Below, in pieces: positions 53,702-62,662 of a stretch of 64,000 nucleotides of DNA. The notes under the pieces are model-generated. The model was not told the DNA's origin and did no database searches. It was given only the letters and a program-made list of their open reading frames with translations. The stretch is taken from contig NZ_JXRP01000006.1 in NCBI RefSeq assembly GCF_000829435.1, forward strand, positions 1-64,000. Reading direction: 5' to 3'. A program made the translations under genes and the position numbers. Position 1 is the stretch's first letter, and every line of letters begins with the position of its first letter. Source of the stretch: Jeotgalibacillus soli (GTDB lineage Bacteria > Bacillota > Bacilli > Bacillales > Jeotgalibacillaceae).

Positions 53702-54480
53702 TTATGAGGTCTTCCATTTTACTTTTTTAGCTTCGTTGAATCGTTTTTCGACTTCGTTCCAGTTCACAATATTCCACCAGTTTTCGATATATTTCCCTCT
53801 GTTGTTTTCATAATGCAAATAATAGGTATGTTCCCATACGTCTAATGGCAGAAGGGAATGACATCCCATTGACTTAAATTTTGATGCTTTTCAGCCTGCA
53901 GTATTTCGAAGTGATGCGAGCGAGGAGACCAGACAAGGATTGCCAGCCAACGGCTTCTACATTTTTTGCGGCTTCAGAAAATGCTGTTTAAACATTTTAA
54001 AGCTTCCAAACGAACGAGTAATTTCGGCGGCAAGTTCCCCCTTTGGCTCGCCTCCTCCATTAGGAGACATCACTGTCCAAAAAATCGTATGAAGGTAGTG
54101 GCCTGTCCCATGAAAGGCTGCTTCTATTTCCCAATGCTTGATTAGATCGAATTGATTGGTTTTTCTCGCATTATCCATTTCTTTTTCTGCTTTATTTAAT
54201 CCGTCTACATAACTTTGATGGTGTTTATCATGATGAAGTCTCATGATTCTGCGGTCAATATAAGGTTCAAGCGCTTCGTATGAATAGGGAAGCGGTGATA
54301 ACTGATGCTTGCCTATTGGGACTGGAGATACATTTGGACTGCTTGTTTGTGAAAGAATCTCCCATTGCTGATATAAGTTATTTGCCTGCTTGCTTAAATG
54401 ATAAGCCATTTCTGGATCTTCATTCCTTTTTAGCTTCCAGCCAAGTTTCTGCAAAGGCTGCAATTGCTGAAATAACGATT
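53702..54480 (-). pseudogene. sodF: superoxide dismutase SodF, frameshifted
   Basis: The minus strand reads an Fe/Mn superoxide dismutase of the long bacillar SodF type: LPPLPYSYEALEPYIDRRIM-like start of the catalytic domain, MRLHHDKHHQSYVDGLNKAE with the metal His, AAFHGTGHYLHTIFW. It then breaks at KQHF near 53985; other frames continue [32 protein letters not shown] and [20 protein letters not shown] to a stop at 53702. At least three frameshifts. The N-terminal extension is also uncertain beyond 54480. Confidence 0.8.
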
Positions 54481-54759
54481 CCTTGAGCCGTTGTGGCTGG
54501 GCACGTAAAATAATTGGGTCATCGCAAATAAATGATCATAAACAGGAAATGCTTATCTAATTCCATTTTCATATTGAGAAACTAAATCCGGTGTGAAATG
54601 TTCGTCCATCTGACTACCATTTTTCGTTAATTTTTATTGCCTTGAGCATATCACCATTTTGCAATTAACACAGTGGAAAAATACAAATTAAATGCAATGT
54701 TCATGGTACTATAAAAAGAAAGAACAATGCACGGTAGCATTTAGAAATCAGGTGAAGAA

Positions 54760-55683
54760 ATGAATAGGTCGTTCGTTTATTTTTTATTAGTGGCGGTCAT
54801 GGTGACATGGGGATTAAATGTTGTTGCATTAAAAGTGCTGGTGGAGCAGTTTGAACCGGTCACAATGACGGCACTTAGAATTTTCACAGCGGGAATGGCT
54901 GTAATAGTTGTTTTGTTGATCTCAAAATCATGGAGATGGCTGTCACTGAGGGAATTAAAGATGATCTCTTTTATCAGCTTATTTAATATTGTGGCGCATC
55001 ATTATTTTTTGTCAGTTGGGCTTACCGAAACTTCTGCAGTAAATGGTGGGCTGATACTTGGACTGCTTCCTATTTTAACGGCAATCGCAGCTATTCTTTT
55101 TTTACGCGCACGTTTGACGCCTATTAAGCTGGCAGGAATTTTAGTGGCGTTTGTTGGGGTTAGCTTTGTTGTGATTGCAGGAGGACAAGGTGGTTTTCAA
55201 GTGGCAAAAGGGGATATTTTTATTTTCTTGTCTGCTATTACTCAAGCGGTTAGCTTTGTGCTGATCAAAAAAACGTCACCAAACATTGATATTCGTCTTA
55301 TGACTGGCTGGATGATGATAATTGGATCGGCGTGTTTAATGGTGATCAGTCTCTCTCTTGAGCCGAACGGCTTTGCTTCGATGCAAACGGGAGAATGGCA
55401 TCATTATGTCGTCTTTTTTGGTTCAGCTATTATCGCAACTGCTGTTGGCCATATGTTTTATAACTACGCGATTCGACTAATTGGACCAAGTGAATCTGCC
55501 GTTTTTACAAATCTAAATCCATTTTTCGCGCTTATTGGTGCGGCACTGCTATTAAATGAATCCATTTATATAGAGCAAATTATGGGCTTCGTGTTAGTCG
55601 CTATTGGAGTTGTTGGCGGAAGCGGGGCAGTGGATCATTGGAGGAGTACGCGTCAGATCAAGTATGGGGTTGTAAAGAAATAG
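54760..55683 (+). CDS. EamA/DMT superfamily transporter
   Basis: 307 aa, ten membrane segments in two EamA repeats. VMVTWGLNVVALKVLVEQFEP near the start, LGLLPILTAIAAILFLRARL in repeat one, and NLNPFFALIGAALLLNESIY in repeat two are typical. Exports small metabolites; substrate unknown. GGTGAAG precedes the ATG. Single gene. Confidence 0.9.
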   Translation: MNRSFVYFLLVAVMVTWGLNVVALKVLVEQFEPVTMTALRIFTAGMAVIVVLLISKSWRWLSLRELKMISFISLFNIVAHHYFLSVGLTETSAVNGGLILGLLPILTAIAAILFLRARLTPIKLAGILVAFVGVSFVVIAGGQGGFQVAKGDIFIFLSAITQAVSFVLIKKTSPNIDIRLMTGWMMIIGSACLMVISLSLEPNGFASMQTGEWHHYVVFFGSAIIATAVGHMFYNYAIRLIGPSESAVFTNLNPFFALIGAALLLNESIYIEQIMGFVLVAIGVVGGSGAVDHWRSTRQIKYGVVKK

Positions 55684-55834
55684 TAATTGATGGGGCAGAG
55701 CTGTTTGGTCGATATTTCCCGGAAAATAATTGTCGAAGAGATGGGGAAGTATTCAATTTGTAAATGAAAACGGAAACTTGTGATGAAAAGAGTCTAGAAT
55801 AAGAGAAGAATAGTACATAAAGGGGTGCGATGTA

Positions 55835-56596
55835 ATGGCGTTAATACAATGCAATTATTTCTCAGAGGTATTAGGATTAAGTACTTCCATGACGGTTATT
55901 TTACCGCAGCAAACGAAAAACCAGATTGGGATGAAAAATGTTAAATATAAAGACCGGCATCCGTCATTATTTTTACTCCATGGTTTATCGGATGACGACA
56001 CTATCTGGCTTCGTCGAACATCGATTGAACGATATGTTGCATCTTTAGGCATTGCAGTTGTCATGCCGCAGGTTCATCGCAGCTTTTATACTGATATGGC
56101 ATACGGAAATCGGTATTGGACATTCTTAAGTGAGGAATTACCGGAAGTTGCACGTTCCTTCTTCCCTTTATCTGATGCGAGAGAAGACAATTTTGTTGCT
56201 GGCTTATCAATGGGTGGATACGGAGCGATGAAATGGGCGTTGCGAAGGCCGGAGCAATTTGCAGCCGCTGCAAGCTTATCAGGTGTGATGGATATTGCCG
56301 ATTTTGCAAAGAGAGCACCATATGATGACCACTTAATTTTTGGAGATCAGCAGGTCACTGGAACAGAGAATGACTTATTTTGGTTAATTGATCAGGCTAC
56401 TATGCAGAGGCCTAAACTTTATCAAGCCTGTGGTACCGAAGATTTTTTATATGAGCAAAACGTCCGGTTCCATAAAGCATGCCAAGAAAAGGGGATCGAC
56501 TTAATGTTCGAAGAAGAAGCCGGGGATCATAATTGGGATTACTGGGATAAAAAGATACAGGATGTATTGGCGTGGCTGCCTCTTCAGAGAGCATAA
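55835..56596 (+). CDS. esterase, EstA/esterase D-like alpha/beta hydrolase
   Basis: 253 aa. Oxyanion region [16 protein letters not shown], nucleophile Ser125 in AGLSMGGYG, Asp202 in CGTEDFLY and His231 in GDHNWDYW form a complete triad. Resembles tributyrin/acetyl esterases of the S-formylglutathione-hydrolase fold. No signal peptide, so cytosolic. AGGGGTG precedes the ATG. Confidence 0.9.
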   Translation: MALIQCNYFSEVLGLSTSMTVILPQQTKNQIGMKNVKYKDRHPSLFLLHGLSDDDTIWLRRTSIERYVASLGIAVVMPQVHRSFYTDMAYGNRYWTFLSEELPEVARSFFPLSDAREDNFVAGLSMGGYGAMKWALRRPEQFAAAASLSGVMDIADFAKRAPYDDHLIFGDQQVTGTENDLFWLIDQATMQRPKLYQACGTEDFLYEQNVRFHKACQEKGIDLMFEEEAGDHNWDYWDKKIQDVLAWLPLQRA

Positions 56597-56639
56597 AACA
56601 AGTGAGTTTTTTCTGGTTTTAAATTGTTCTGAAATACGT

Positions 56640-56702
56640 TATCGAAATTTAAAAATGAGTTTATCGAAGCTCAACTTACTTTTATCCGCGCTTCGGGACT
56701 TT
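56640..56702 (+). repeat. 22-bp-period intergenic repeat, locus C (3 units)
   Basis: GTTATCGAAATTTAAAAAT, GTTTATCGAAGCTCAAC, TTTTATCCGCGCTTCGGGAC: same unit and order as at 43911-44100, where the last unit likewise changes to TTATCCGC.CTTC.GGAC. Confidence 0.65.
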
Positions 56703-56773
56703 AGACATCAAAACCGCATGGATTATTGAAAATAATTAAGTGTCGTAAAATAATTTAGATTGGAGGATTATAA

Positions 56774-57247
56774 ATGAAGCAATGGACAAAATGAGTTGAA
56801 ATAAACGCTTCAATTGATCAAGTCTGGAAGCTTTTTAACGGTTCATTAGAAGAAATGCAAAAAATTATGCCTCAAGTAATCGGGCATGAACCTGTTAAAA
56901 TTACACAGGAATTGGTTGGAAGTGTGTATCGTCAAAAATACAAAGAAGGAAAACGAGTTCAGGAGTATGATGTAAAGACGCTGGAGTATTTGGATACCGC
57001 TGAAAAAAAGAAGCTGAAGGTCGGCTTTACACTTGCTAGTATGTTTGAAATTACAGCCCTTTATGAGCTGATGAAAATGGAAGACAACAAAACATTTTTT
57101 AGATATACAATAACGAACAAGCCGTTGAAATGGTTTATTAAGCCATTTTTGATTTTTGAGAGTGAAAAAGTAGTCGTGAGGTTTTTGGAGCGAGTAAAGC
57201 AAGCAGCGGAATCAGAGCGTAAGCAGTATATTTCAACACTTGAATGA
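56774..57247 (+). pseudogene. SRPBCC family protein with TGA at codon 7
   Basis: GGAGG lies 5 bases before ATG 56774, and the frame MKQWTK-stop-VEINASIDQVWKLF continues without further breaks to 57247. The downstream part (SIDQVWKLFNGSLEEMQ, FEITALYELMKMEDNKTFFRY, FLERVKQAAESERKQYIS) is an SRPBCC/START-like lipid-binding fold of about 157 aa. Without the TGA at 56792 it would be intact. Translation might restart at ATG 56855, losing the first strand. Either a recent nonsense mutation or a sequencing error. Confidence 0.7.
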
Positions 57248-57363
57248 GAATGATCAAAACAACATCATCTATCTTTTTGACCAGCACATGCTTCAATCAT
57301 GCTGCTGGTTTTTTTGTATCTTAATTATGTGATGACAAATTGATGTAAAAATTTGTTCTTGAG

Positions 57364-57389
57364 GTTTTTGATTAAAGTAAGGCGGGAAA
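57364..57389 (+). promoter_or_regulatory. candidate sigma-B promoter of the DUF1206 gene
   Basis: GTTTTT, 14-bp spacer, GGGAAA; sigma-B promoters have GTTTAA and GGGWAW at 12-15 bp spacing. It ends 45 bases before the GTG start. Confidence 0.4.
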
Positions 57390-57434
57390 TGAATAGATAA
57401 CGTATTATACATAAAAATTAAAGGGGTGATATAG

Positions 57435-58286
57435 GTGAGTACACAAGCATCAAAAGTAGGGGTAAGGAAAAAAACATCAAATGCAAGTCAGGAAATAAAG
57501 CCTTGGATACGAAGGTTTGGCCGATTTGGTCATATGGCCAAAGGGGCAGTGTATGCCTTGATTGGCCTTCTTGCGGTGATGGCAGCTCTAGGAATTGGCG
57601 GGGAGACGACAGATACGAGCGGGGCGCTTCAGTCATTAGCAGGTATGCCATTTGGTGAGGGACTTCTTTGGGTAATCGGAATTGGTCTTATTGGCTATAT
57701 TATTTGGGATCTTATAAAGGTGATAAAAGATCCGGAAAATAAAGGGCATGATGCAAAAGGAGTTATCACAAGAATTGGCTATCTGGTGAGTGCTGTTATT
57801 TATGGAAGTCTTGCTTTCAGTGCAATGAAATTAGCAATGAATGCTGGCGGCGGCAGTGGTAACTCGGAACAAACCATATCAGCGCGGTTGCTAGCTCAGC
57901 CCTTTGGCCAATGGATTGTCGGAATGGTCGGACTTGTCATTATTGGATACGGGATATACGAATTGTATAATGGCTACAAAGAAAGGTTTATGAAAAAATT
58001 TAATGTGAATGAAATGAATCAGCATGAAAAGAAAATTGCAAGGAATGCAGGAAAGATAGGGCTTATCGCACGTGGAATTGTACTCTCTATGATCGGTTTT
58101 TTCTTCATGCAAACCGCGGTAACGGCCAATCCAGAAGAATCAAAAGGACTAGATGGAGCGTTATTAGAGCTCATCCAGCAGCCTTATGGGGGCTGGTTGC
58201 TTGGAGTTGTAGCTGCAGGCCTTATGCTATATGGTATTTACGAGATCATTAGAGGACGCTATGCAAAGATGAACTTTGGGAAATAG
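57435..58286 (+). CDS. DUF1206 integral membrane protein
   Basis: 283 aa from GTG 57435 (AAGGGGTG upstream). Three tandem two-helix units with the repeated pattern GRFGHMAKGAVYALIGLLAV, ITRIGYLVSAVIYGSLAFSA and IGLIARGIVLSMIGFFFMQT, each followed by QPFG/QPYGGWLLG-type motifs, giving six membrane helices. This is the DUF1206 architecture. Function unknown; perhaps general stress-linked, in view of the candidate sigma-B promoter. Confidence 0.9.
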   Translation: MSTQASKVGVRKKTSNASQEIKPWIRRFGRFGHMAKGAVYALIGLLAVMAALGIGGETTDTSGALQSLAGMPFGEGLLWVIGIGLIGYIIWDLIKVIKDPENKGHDAKGVITRIGYLVSAVIYGSLAFSAMKLAMNAGGGSGNSEQTISARLLAQPFGQWIVGMVGLVIIGYGIYELYNGYKERFMKKFNVNEMNQHEKKIARNAGKIGLIARGIVLSMIGFFFMQTAVTANPEESKGLDGALLELIQQPYGGWLLGVVAAGLMLYGIYEIIRGRYAKMNFGK

Positions 58287-58560
58287 CACTCTACTAAGCA
58301 ACAGTTTTCAAGAACATGTGCTTTAAATTCTCAGTTTACTGCAGCCATTTAAGCTATGTCCTTTACTCTTCCCTATTCTTCTAGTAAAATATTGTTACTG
58401 GGAAAACAATAGCGTTTCCAAGAAAATTATGCAGCAAACAAACTGAACTATTATTCATTCTTTAATGCCATTCACTAAACAAGGTGAGGATATAGCTGGA
58501 ATAAAACCAATTAAATTATGTACAGGTCGAAATGAGTCGTACCTATAGAGTCGAACATAA
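58287..58560. other. intergenic, nothing recognised
   Basis: AT-rich, without a supported frame. Confidence 0.5.
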
Positions 58561-58598
58561 GCCGAAGAGGATCTTTAGGGATCCTTTTCGGTTTTTTT
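58561..58598 (+). terminator. terminator hairpin
   Basis: CCGAAGAGGATC / GATCCTTTTCGG stem then seven T residues. It lies 270 bases after DUF1206 and 40 before the next small gene, so it may end a long untranslated tail or a small RNA. Confidence 0.8.
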
Positions 58599-58641
58599 AT
58601 TTTTCTGGGGATGCGCTGATTGAACAAGGAGGAAGAAGTTT

Positions 58642-58839
58642 ATGAAATACTTGATTGACCATGAAACAAAGTCTATACACCGCACAACGTTTGCGGGAGA
58701 TCAGTGTGGTTTTAACGAAAGTGCTCTCGAGAAAAGGGAATTTACACGTGATGGAAATGTTGTTACTCAACTGATTGAGAAACAACAGTACAAAAAGTGT
58801 GGATATTGCGATTCGTTTTCGAGAATAGAGAGGGAGTAA
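58642..58839 (+). CDS. small Cys-containing hypothetical protein
   Basis: 65 aa with AAGGAGG upstream. MKYLIDHETKSIHRTTFAGD then QCGF and a C-terminal KCGYCDS motif: Cys residues could bind a metal as a small zinc ribbon. I do not recognise a named family. Confidence 0.65.
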   Translation: MKYLIDHETKSIHRTTFAGDQCGFNESALEKREFTRDGNVVTQLIEKQQYKKCGYCDSFSRIERE

Positions 58840-58949
58840 AAATAAATTAAAGAGATTTTTTTGTATTTTCACAACTTTTGATTCTGATAATTTTAATCAA
58901 TTGGTGTAAAATTAATAAACGTACAAATGTCGCTAGAAAGGGATCTGTG

Positions 58950-59633
58950 ATGAACAAGAATAAAGAAATATACTCTGAAATGGTAAGCTACGTTGGGAAA
59001 AAATTAAGAGATCATTTCGGAAAAGGCCCAACATCCATCTATATTACGTTGAACAAACCATACATTACCATTTATCTGCGCGATTTTTTAGCGCCGATGG
59101 AAAGGATATTGGTAGAGAGAAACGAAGTCAAGCGGGTAGAAGAAACAAGAGATTTGATCATGGTAGATCTATTACCTGAATTAAGTCGAATGTTAAGTCA
59201 AATAGCTGACGTAAATATTAACAAGCTTTATTATAATTGGTCTCTAGAAAATCAGTCGGGTATGATCTTTGGGGTGATCAATGAGCAGAATATTATTCCT
59301 CCCTCATGGCCATCTTATTTAAATGAAGAGGCTTTTCGTCAGGAAGTCATTATATTAACGAAAAAAGGGCAAAAGGCGCCTGAGCAAACGGAGCTCTTCT
59401 GGTTAAGCGAGAGAACAATTGTAGTCAAACGCAAGGGGATCTTCGTTCGCATCGAAAAGGAATTAATTAAAAACGGCTATGTGGAAGAATTAAAGCTGAC
59501 AAAACGGCCAATGGAAAAGGAATTGGTTGCTGAAGCTAATTTGGAACCGTTGCTGCAAAAGAAAATCCAGGATATTTTTGTTGATTGGGACGTTGATGAT
59601 GACGTAGGGTATATTGTTTTAGTGACAGAGTAA
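58950..59633 (+). CDS. DUF2294/MpsC-like protein
   Basis: 227 aa from ATG 58950 (AAAGGGAT upstream; the frame before it is unsupported). Two copies of the domain: the first with VGKKLRDHFGKGPTSIYITL and VEETRDLIMVDLLPELSRML, the second with RTIVVKRKGIFVRIEKELIK near residue 150 and VDDDVGYIVLV at the end. Pfam links this family to MpsC, a helper of a sodium-dependent membrane-potential system in staphylococci, but in bacilli it usually stands alone. Role uncertain. Confidence 0.82.
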   Translation: MNKNKEIYSEMVSYVGKKLRDHFGKGPTSIYITLNKPYITIYLRDFLAPMERILVERNEVKRVEETRDLIMVDLLPELSRMLSQIADVNINKLYYNWSLENQSGMIFGVINEQNIIPPSWPSYLNEEAFRQEVIILTKKGQKAPEQTELFWLSERTIVVKRKGIFVRIEKELIKNGYVEELKLTKRPMEKELVAEANLEPLLQKKIQDIFVDWDVDDDVGYIVLVTE

Positions 59634-59715
59634 GGGGAACTTTGGCTGTCAAAATTGTTTGCATCATGTCTGGAGATAGTAGACATTGATTTAAGCGATA
59701 GAAAGCGACTTTAAA

Positions 59716-59744
59716 GCTCGCTGGGATCAATAAGCCCAGCGAGC
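59716..59744. repeat. perfect 10-bp hairpin
   Basis: GCTCGCTGGG, 9-base loop, CCCAGCGAGC. No T run on either side, so not clearly a terminator. Between 59634 and 59964 nothing else is recognised. Confidence 0.55.
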
Positions 59745-59964
59745 CGCTACTCTATGCTCATTTCATACTTATAAAAGCATACATGATGAATTTATTTACT
59801 AAGAGTATTACCAATTGGCTATTTTCCTCTCATGCTCGCTCCGTGCAAGGATCATGATCATTAAAAGATTTTTGTATTGACGACTTCTTGTCTGAATCCA
59901 GCAATAGCCGATTCCAGCGTGGCACCCCTCTTCTTTTTTTATTCCTCCCTATTCCGTTCGCATG

Positions 59965-60201
59965 CTATGTATTAAAAAATAATTGTACTGAAGCCAAAAA
60001 CGCCACTATAGAAAAAAAAAAGAAGACTGACCCATTCAATGTTCGATTCTCCTTGAGTGCAAGTATTCCTGAGCATATGAACATATTCCCTAATGAAAAT
60101 AAATAGTATGGTATTAATTGTTCATTATCGATTCCAAATAAATAAATCGCTGCGAGTATTAGGGCTCCTGATGCAAAAATCATCTGTAATTTTTTTAACA
60201 A
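59965..60201 (-). CDS. DUF3953-like small membrane protein
   Basis: 78 aa from TTG 60201, 7 bases after AGGAGG. Three hydrophobic segments (MIFASGALILAAIYLFGI, YLFSLGNMFICSGILAL, VFFFFSIVAFLASVQLF) match the usual layout of DUF3953 proteins. Single gene; function unknown. Confidence 0.65.
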   Translation of the reverse strand: MLKKLQMIFASGALILAAIYLFGIDNEQLIPYYLFSLGNMFICSGILALKENRTLNGSVFFFFSIVAFLASVQLFFNT

Positions 60202-60376
60202 ATAAATTCCTCCTAAACGCGAGATTTATCTGATAGCCTTATATTATCAGTTTTTACCATCTGGAAATTGGGTGTATTGTACTGTTTTAAAAAGGGGATG
60301 GTTGTGGGAATCTTTTAAATGATGGTTTTGGCGTTATCTATTTTTCACCCTTTTTATGTGTACATCATTAGAAAAG

Positions 60377-60409
60377 AAAAAAAGGAAGTCGGCTTGACTT
60401 CCTTTTTAC
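60377..60409. terminator. bidirectional terminator
   Basis: AAAAAGGAAGTC / GACTTCCTTTTT stem with A and T runs on both sides, overlapping the end of the HxlR gene at 60406. Confidence 0.8.
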
Positions 60410-60759
60410 TTCACAGCTTCTTGGGTGCTGTCAGCTTCTTTTTTTGCATTCATATGCTCAAGGTGAGTTACACTCCACTGAAGCATCGATTCCAAGGTGG
60501 TCTCTAATGTTCTGCCGTATTCTGTTATAGAATAGGCTGCATTTGGTGGATTATAAACCACGCGTTCAATAATATCTTGTTCCTCTAGCTCGCGCAGGTG
60601 CTGTATAAGTGTTCCGTGAGTGAGATTTGGAATTAGATCTTTTAGCTCATGAAAAGGCATTATCTCACAGAAAAATAAATGTTGAATAATGATGGGTTTC
60701 CATCCTACGATCTTTTCCAGTGCGATAGATGCTTTAATGTGTTCTAGATTTTTTCGCAT
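60406..60759 (-). CDS. HxlR-type winged-helix regulator
   Basis: 117 aa: IVGWKPIIIQHLFFCEIMPF, HELKDLIPNLTHGTLIQHLR (recognition helix) and the wing RVVYNPPNAAYSITEYG, as in HxlR proteins. The usual N-terminal Cys is missing. The C-terminus is a Lys/Glu-rich tail. No target gene is obvious; the upstream gene on the plus strand encodes a TatD-like hydrolase. Confidence 0.85.
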   Translation of the reverse strand: MRKNLEHIKASIALEKIVGWKPIIIQHLFFCEIMPFHELKDLIPNLTHGTLIQHLRELEEQDIIERVVYNPPNAAYSITEYGRTLETTLESMLQWSVTHLEHMNAKKEADSTQEAVK

Positions 60760-60944
60760 GCGATTACCTCCACCACTGTATTTTTCGTACTCTGTTAGTT
60801 CATTATAAACGAAATAAAACAGTCTTTCACGCTTAGACCTTCATTAAAATGTTAACATAATTATTCACAGTGTTAAATCAATTCGCGATGACGGGCGAGA
60901 CCCGAGGGCTGAAAAGAAACTAAACGGTAAAGGGAGGTGATCAA

Positions 60945-61721
60945 ATGAATGGCAGTATTATTGATGCTCATCTCCACTTGGATTTGTATTCAGAAGTAGA
61001 GAGGAAGATTCTTTTACAAGACCTCAAAAAATATGAGATAGAGGCACTAATCTCTGTTTCAAACAACCTTTCCTCTGCGAAGAAGAATGTAGAATTAGCT
61101 CAAATTGATCAAAGAGTTTATGCTGCTTTTGGATTTCATCCGGAGCAAGCATTGCCTAGCGAGATTGAAATAGATCAATTACTTTCATTCATTAAGAACA
61201 ATACAAATAATATGATCGCCATTGGCGAAGTCGGTTTGCCGTATTATTTACGAAGAGAGAAACCTGAAATACCGATAGAGCCGTATTTGGAGATGTTGGA
61301 AGTATTTATTCAACTGACAGCTAATCTGAATAAGCCTGTAATTCTTCATGCTGTATATGAAGATGCACCAGTTGTCTGCGAGCTGTTGGAGAAATACTCC
61401 ATCAAGAAAGCCCATTTTCATTGGTTTAAGGGATCATCAGTGTCTGTTCAGCATTTAATGCAAAATGGTTACTACATATCGCTTACACCTGATTGCTTAT
61501 ATAAGCCTAGCATTCAACAGATGATAAAAGAATATCCGTTAACAAATATGATGGTAGAAACGGATGGACCTTGGCCATTTGAAGGTCCATTTAAAGGAAG
61601 AATGACTCATCCAAAGATGATTCGTCACAGCATTGCTAAAATAGCTGAGTTAAAACGAATTGATCTAAAGGATGCTTATCAGGAGCTGTATAGAAACACA
61701 AAGGAATTCTATCAGCTATAA
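60945..61721 (+). CDS. TatD family metal-dependent hydrolase
   Basis: 258 aa TIM barrel. Metal ligands: HLH (His9, His11) in IIDAHLHLD, Glu in IAIGEVGLPYY, His in VILHAV, His in KAHFHWFKG and Asp in VETDGPWP. The YAAFGFHPEQAL motif is typical. GGGAGGTGA precedes the ATG. Members are DNases or general phosphodiesterases; this is a paralogue separate from the usual metS-tatD-rnmV cluster. Confidence 0.9.
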   Translation: MNGSIIDAHLHLDLYSEVERKILLQDLKKYEIEALISVSNNLSSAKKNVELAQIDQRVYAAFGFHPEQALPSEIEIDQLLSFIKNNTNNMIAIGEVGLPYYLRREKPEIPIEPYLEMLEVFIQLTANLNKPVILHAVYEDAPVVCELLEKYSIKKAHFHWFKGSSVSVQHLMQNGYYISLTPDCLYKPSIQQMIKEYPLTNMMVETDGPWPFEGPFKGRMTHPKMIRHSIAKIAELKRIDLKDAYQELYRNTKEFYQL

Positions 61722-61849
61722 ATGATGTGTGAAAGAGATTCTCTCAGTTCTTCCATCTCCTGCCGAAAATATGAAAAAAGAAGGAATCGATAGGGTTTTA
61801 TGAGAATGATAGAACAATAGACAGAGTAACCAATGACTAATACTAAAAT

Positions 61850-61876
61850 TAAAAAATCCGCAGGCAGCGGAAAAAG
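61850..61876. terminator. hairpin terminator between TatD and miniprotein genes
   Basis: TCCGC, short loop, GCGGA with a T run on the minus strand (AAAAAA at 61851-61856 on plus). Positioned to end the Lys-rich miniprotein gene. Confidence 0.55.
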
Positions 61877-61923
61877 GTTCATGAATCTATATCTTTTATG
61901 ATACTCAATTAACTACAACGCTG

Positions 61924-62046
61924 CTATTTCTTTTTATCTTTCTTTTTATCTTTCTTATTGTCTTTTTTCTTGCCTTTCTTCTTGTCTTTCTTCTTGTCTT
62001 TCTTTTTCTTCTTATCGTCCCAATCTTTTTTGTGTTTTTTACACAT
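61924..62046 (-). CDS. 40-aa lysine-rich miniprotein
   Basis: ATG 62046 with GGAGGG 8-13 bases upstream. The product starts MCKKHKKDWDD and continues as repeats of KKDKK/KKKD to the stop at 61924; well over half the residues are Lys, the rest mostly Asp. Too short and too repetitive for standard gene finding, but it has a good start site and a terminator downstream. Possibly a nucleic-acid- or polyphosphate-binding peptide; not recognised. Confidence 0.6.
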   Translation of the reverse strand: MCKKHKKDWDDKKKKKDKKKDKKKGKKKDNKKDKKKDKKK

Positions 62047-62360
62047 ATGCTATCCCTCCAATCTTTATAAGATAGTATATTGTATGAAGGATTGAAAAAA
62101 TTGGAAAGGCGTATATCGTGAGGTAAATGAATTATTTATGTTTATAGAAGAATGATTAATAGATTAAGGATCAACATGGTTACCCAAAAAAGAAGCTTCT
62201 ACTTTACATATAAATGAAAGAGAACATAAGGCCCATTTTATGTGGTGTAGTCTTTTGTGAATAATGCGAATAAAAGGATATTGTTTTATCTATCCTATTC
62301 ATTCGTTTAGACTAACTACTATGAGGTAAACGAATTAAAAGGGCTGAAAGGAGCGTTATT
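62047..62360. promoter_or_regulatory. divergent upstream region with repeats
   Basis: TGAGGTAAATGAATTA (62119-62134) recurs as TGAGGTAAACGAATTA (62322-62337), and ATTCGTTTA (62301-62309) is the exact inverse of TAAACGAAT (62327-62335). These could be operator or promoter elements for the divergent miniprotein genes. No gene. Confidence 0.45.
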
Positions 62361-62459
62361 ATGTTTATGGGGATGGAAGTTGTACCCATTTGGTTTTACC
62401 TAGTGGCTAGTGGTGTTTTAATTGGATTTGTTGGTTTTGGCTATTGGTGGACACGTTGA
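62361..62459 (+). CDS. 32-aa membrane miniprotein
   Basis: ATG 62361, AAGGAG 7 bases upstream. Almost the whole chain (VVPIWFYLVASGVLIGFVGF) is one membrane helix ending in YWWTR. Function unknown; probably paired with the next small gene. Confidence 0.6.
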   Translation: MFMGMEVVPIWFYLVASGVLIGFVGFGYWWTR

Positions 62460-62503
62460 TTAATGGGTAAGGCATGCCATTACTGGGAAGGAGAGTGTGA
62501 CAA

Positions 62504-62662
62504 TTGGATCCTGCTCTACTGCTTCCGGTTTTTATAGCAGTAATTTTGATTAACTTTTTTATGATTGTTAAAAAAAGAAGAGAAATGAACGTTAAAGGCG
62601 GATGGAAAAGCTACGTTACACCACTAAGCTTTTTTTCTATTTCAATTGTAGCTGTTAATTAA
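62504..62662 (+). CDS. 52-aa membrane miniprotein
   Basis: TTG 62504 with AAGGAGAG about 10 bases upstream. MDPALLLPVFIAVILINFFM is one helix, a basic loop (VKKRREMNVKGGWKS) follows, and SYVTPLSFFSISIVAVN is a second helix. It ends exactly where the chemoreceptor remnant begins, so its true C-terminus may have been altered by the deletion. Confidence 0.5.
   Translation: MDPALLLPVFIAVILINFFMIVKKRREMNVKGGWKSYVTPLSFFSISIVAVN

Noticed and set aside
56774..56800. Selenocysteine insertion at the TGA of the SRPBCC gene
   Set aside because: No SECIS-like hairpin seen after the TGA, and the position is not a known redox site; nonsense mutation or sequencing error is simpler.
59716..59744. Terminator after the MpsC-like gene
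   Set aside because: Strong stem, but no T run on either strand; listed only as a hairpin.
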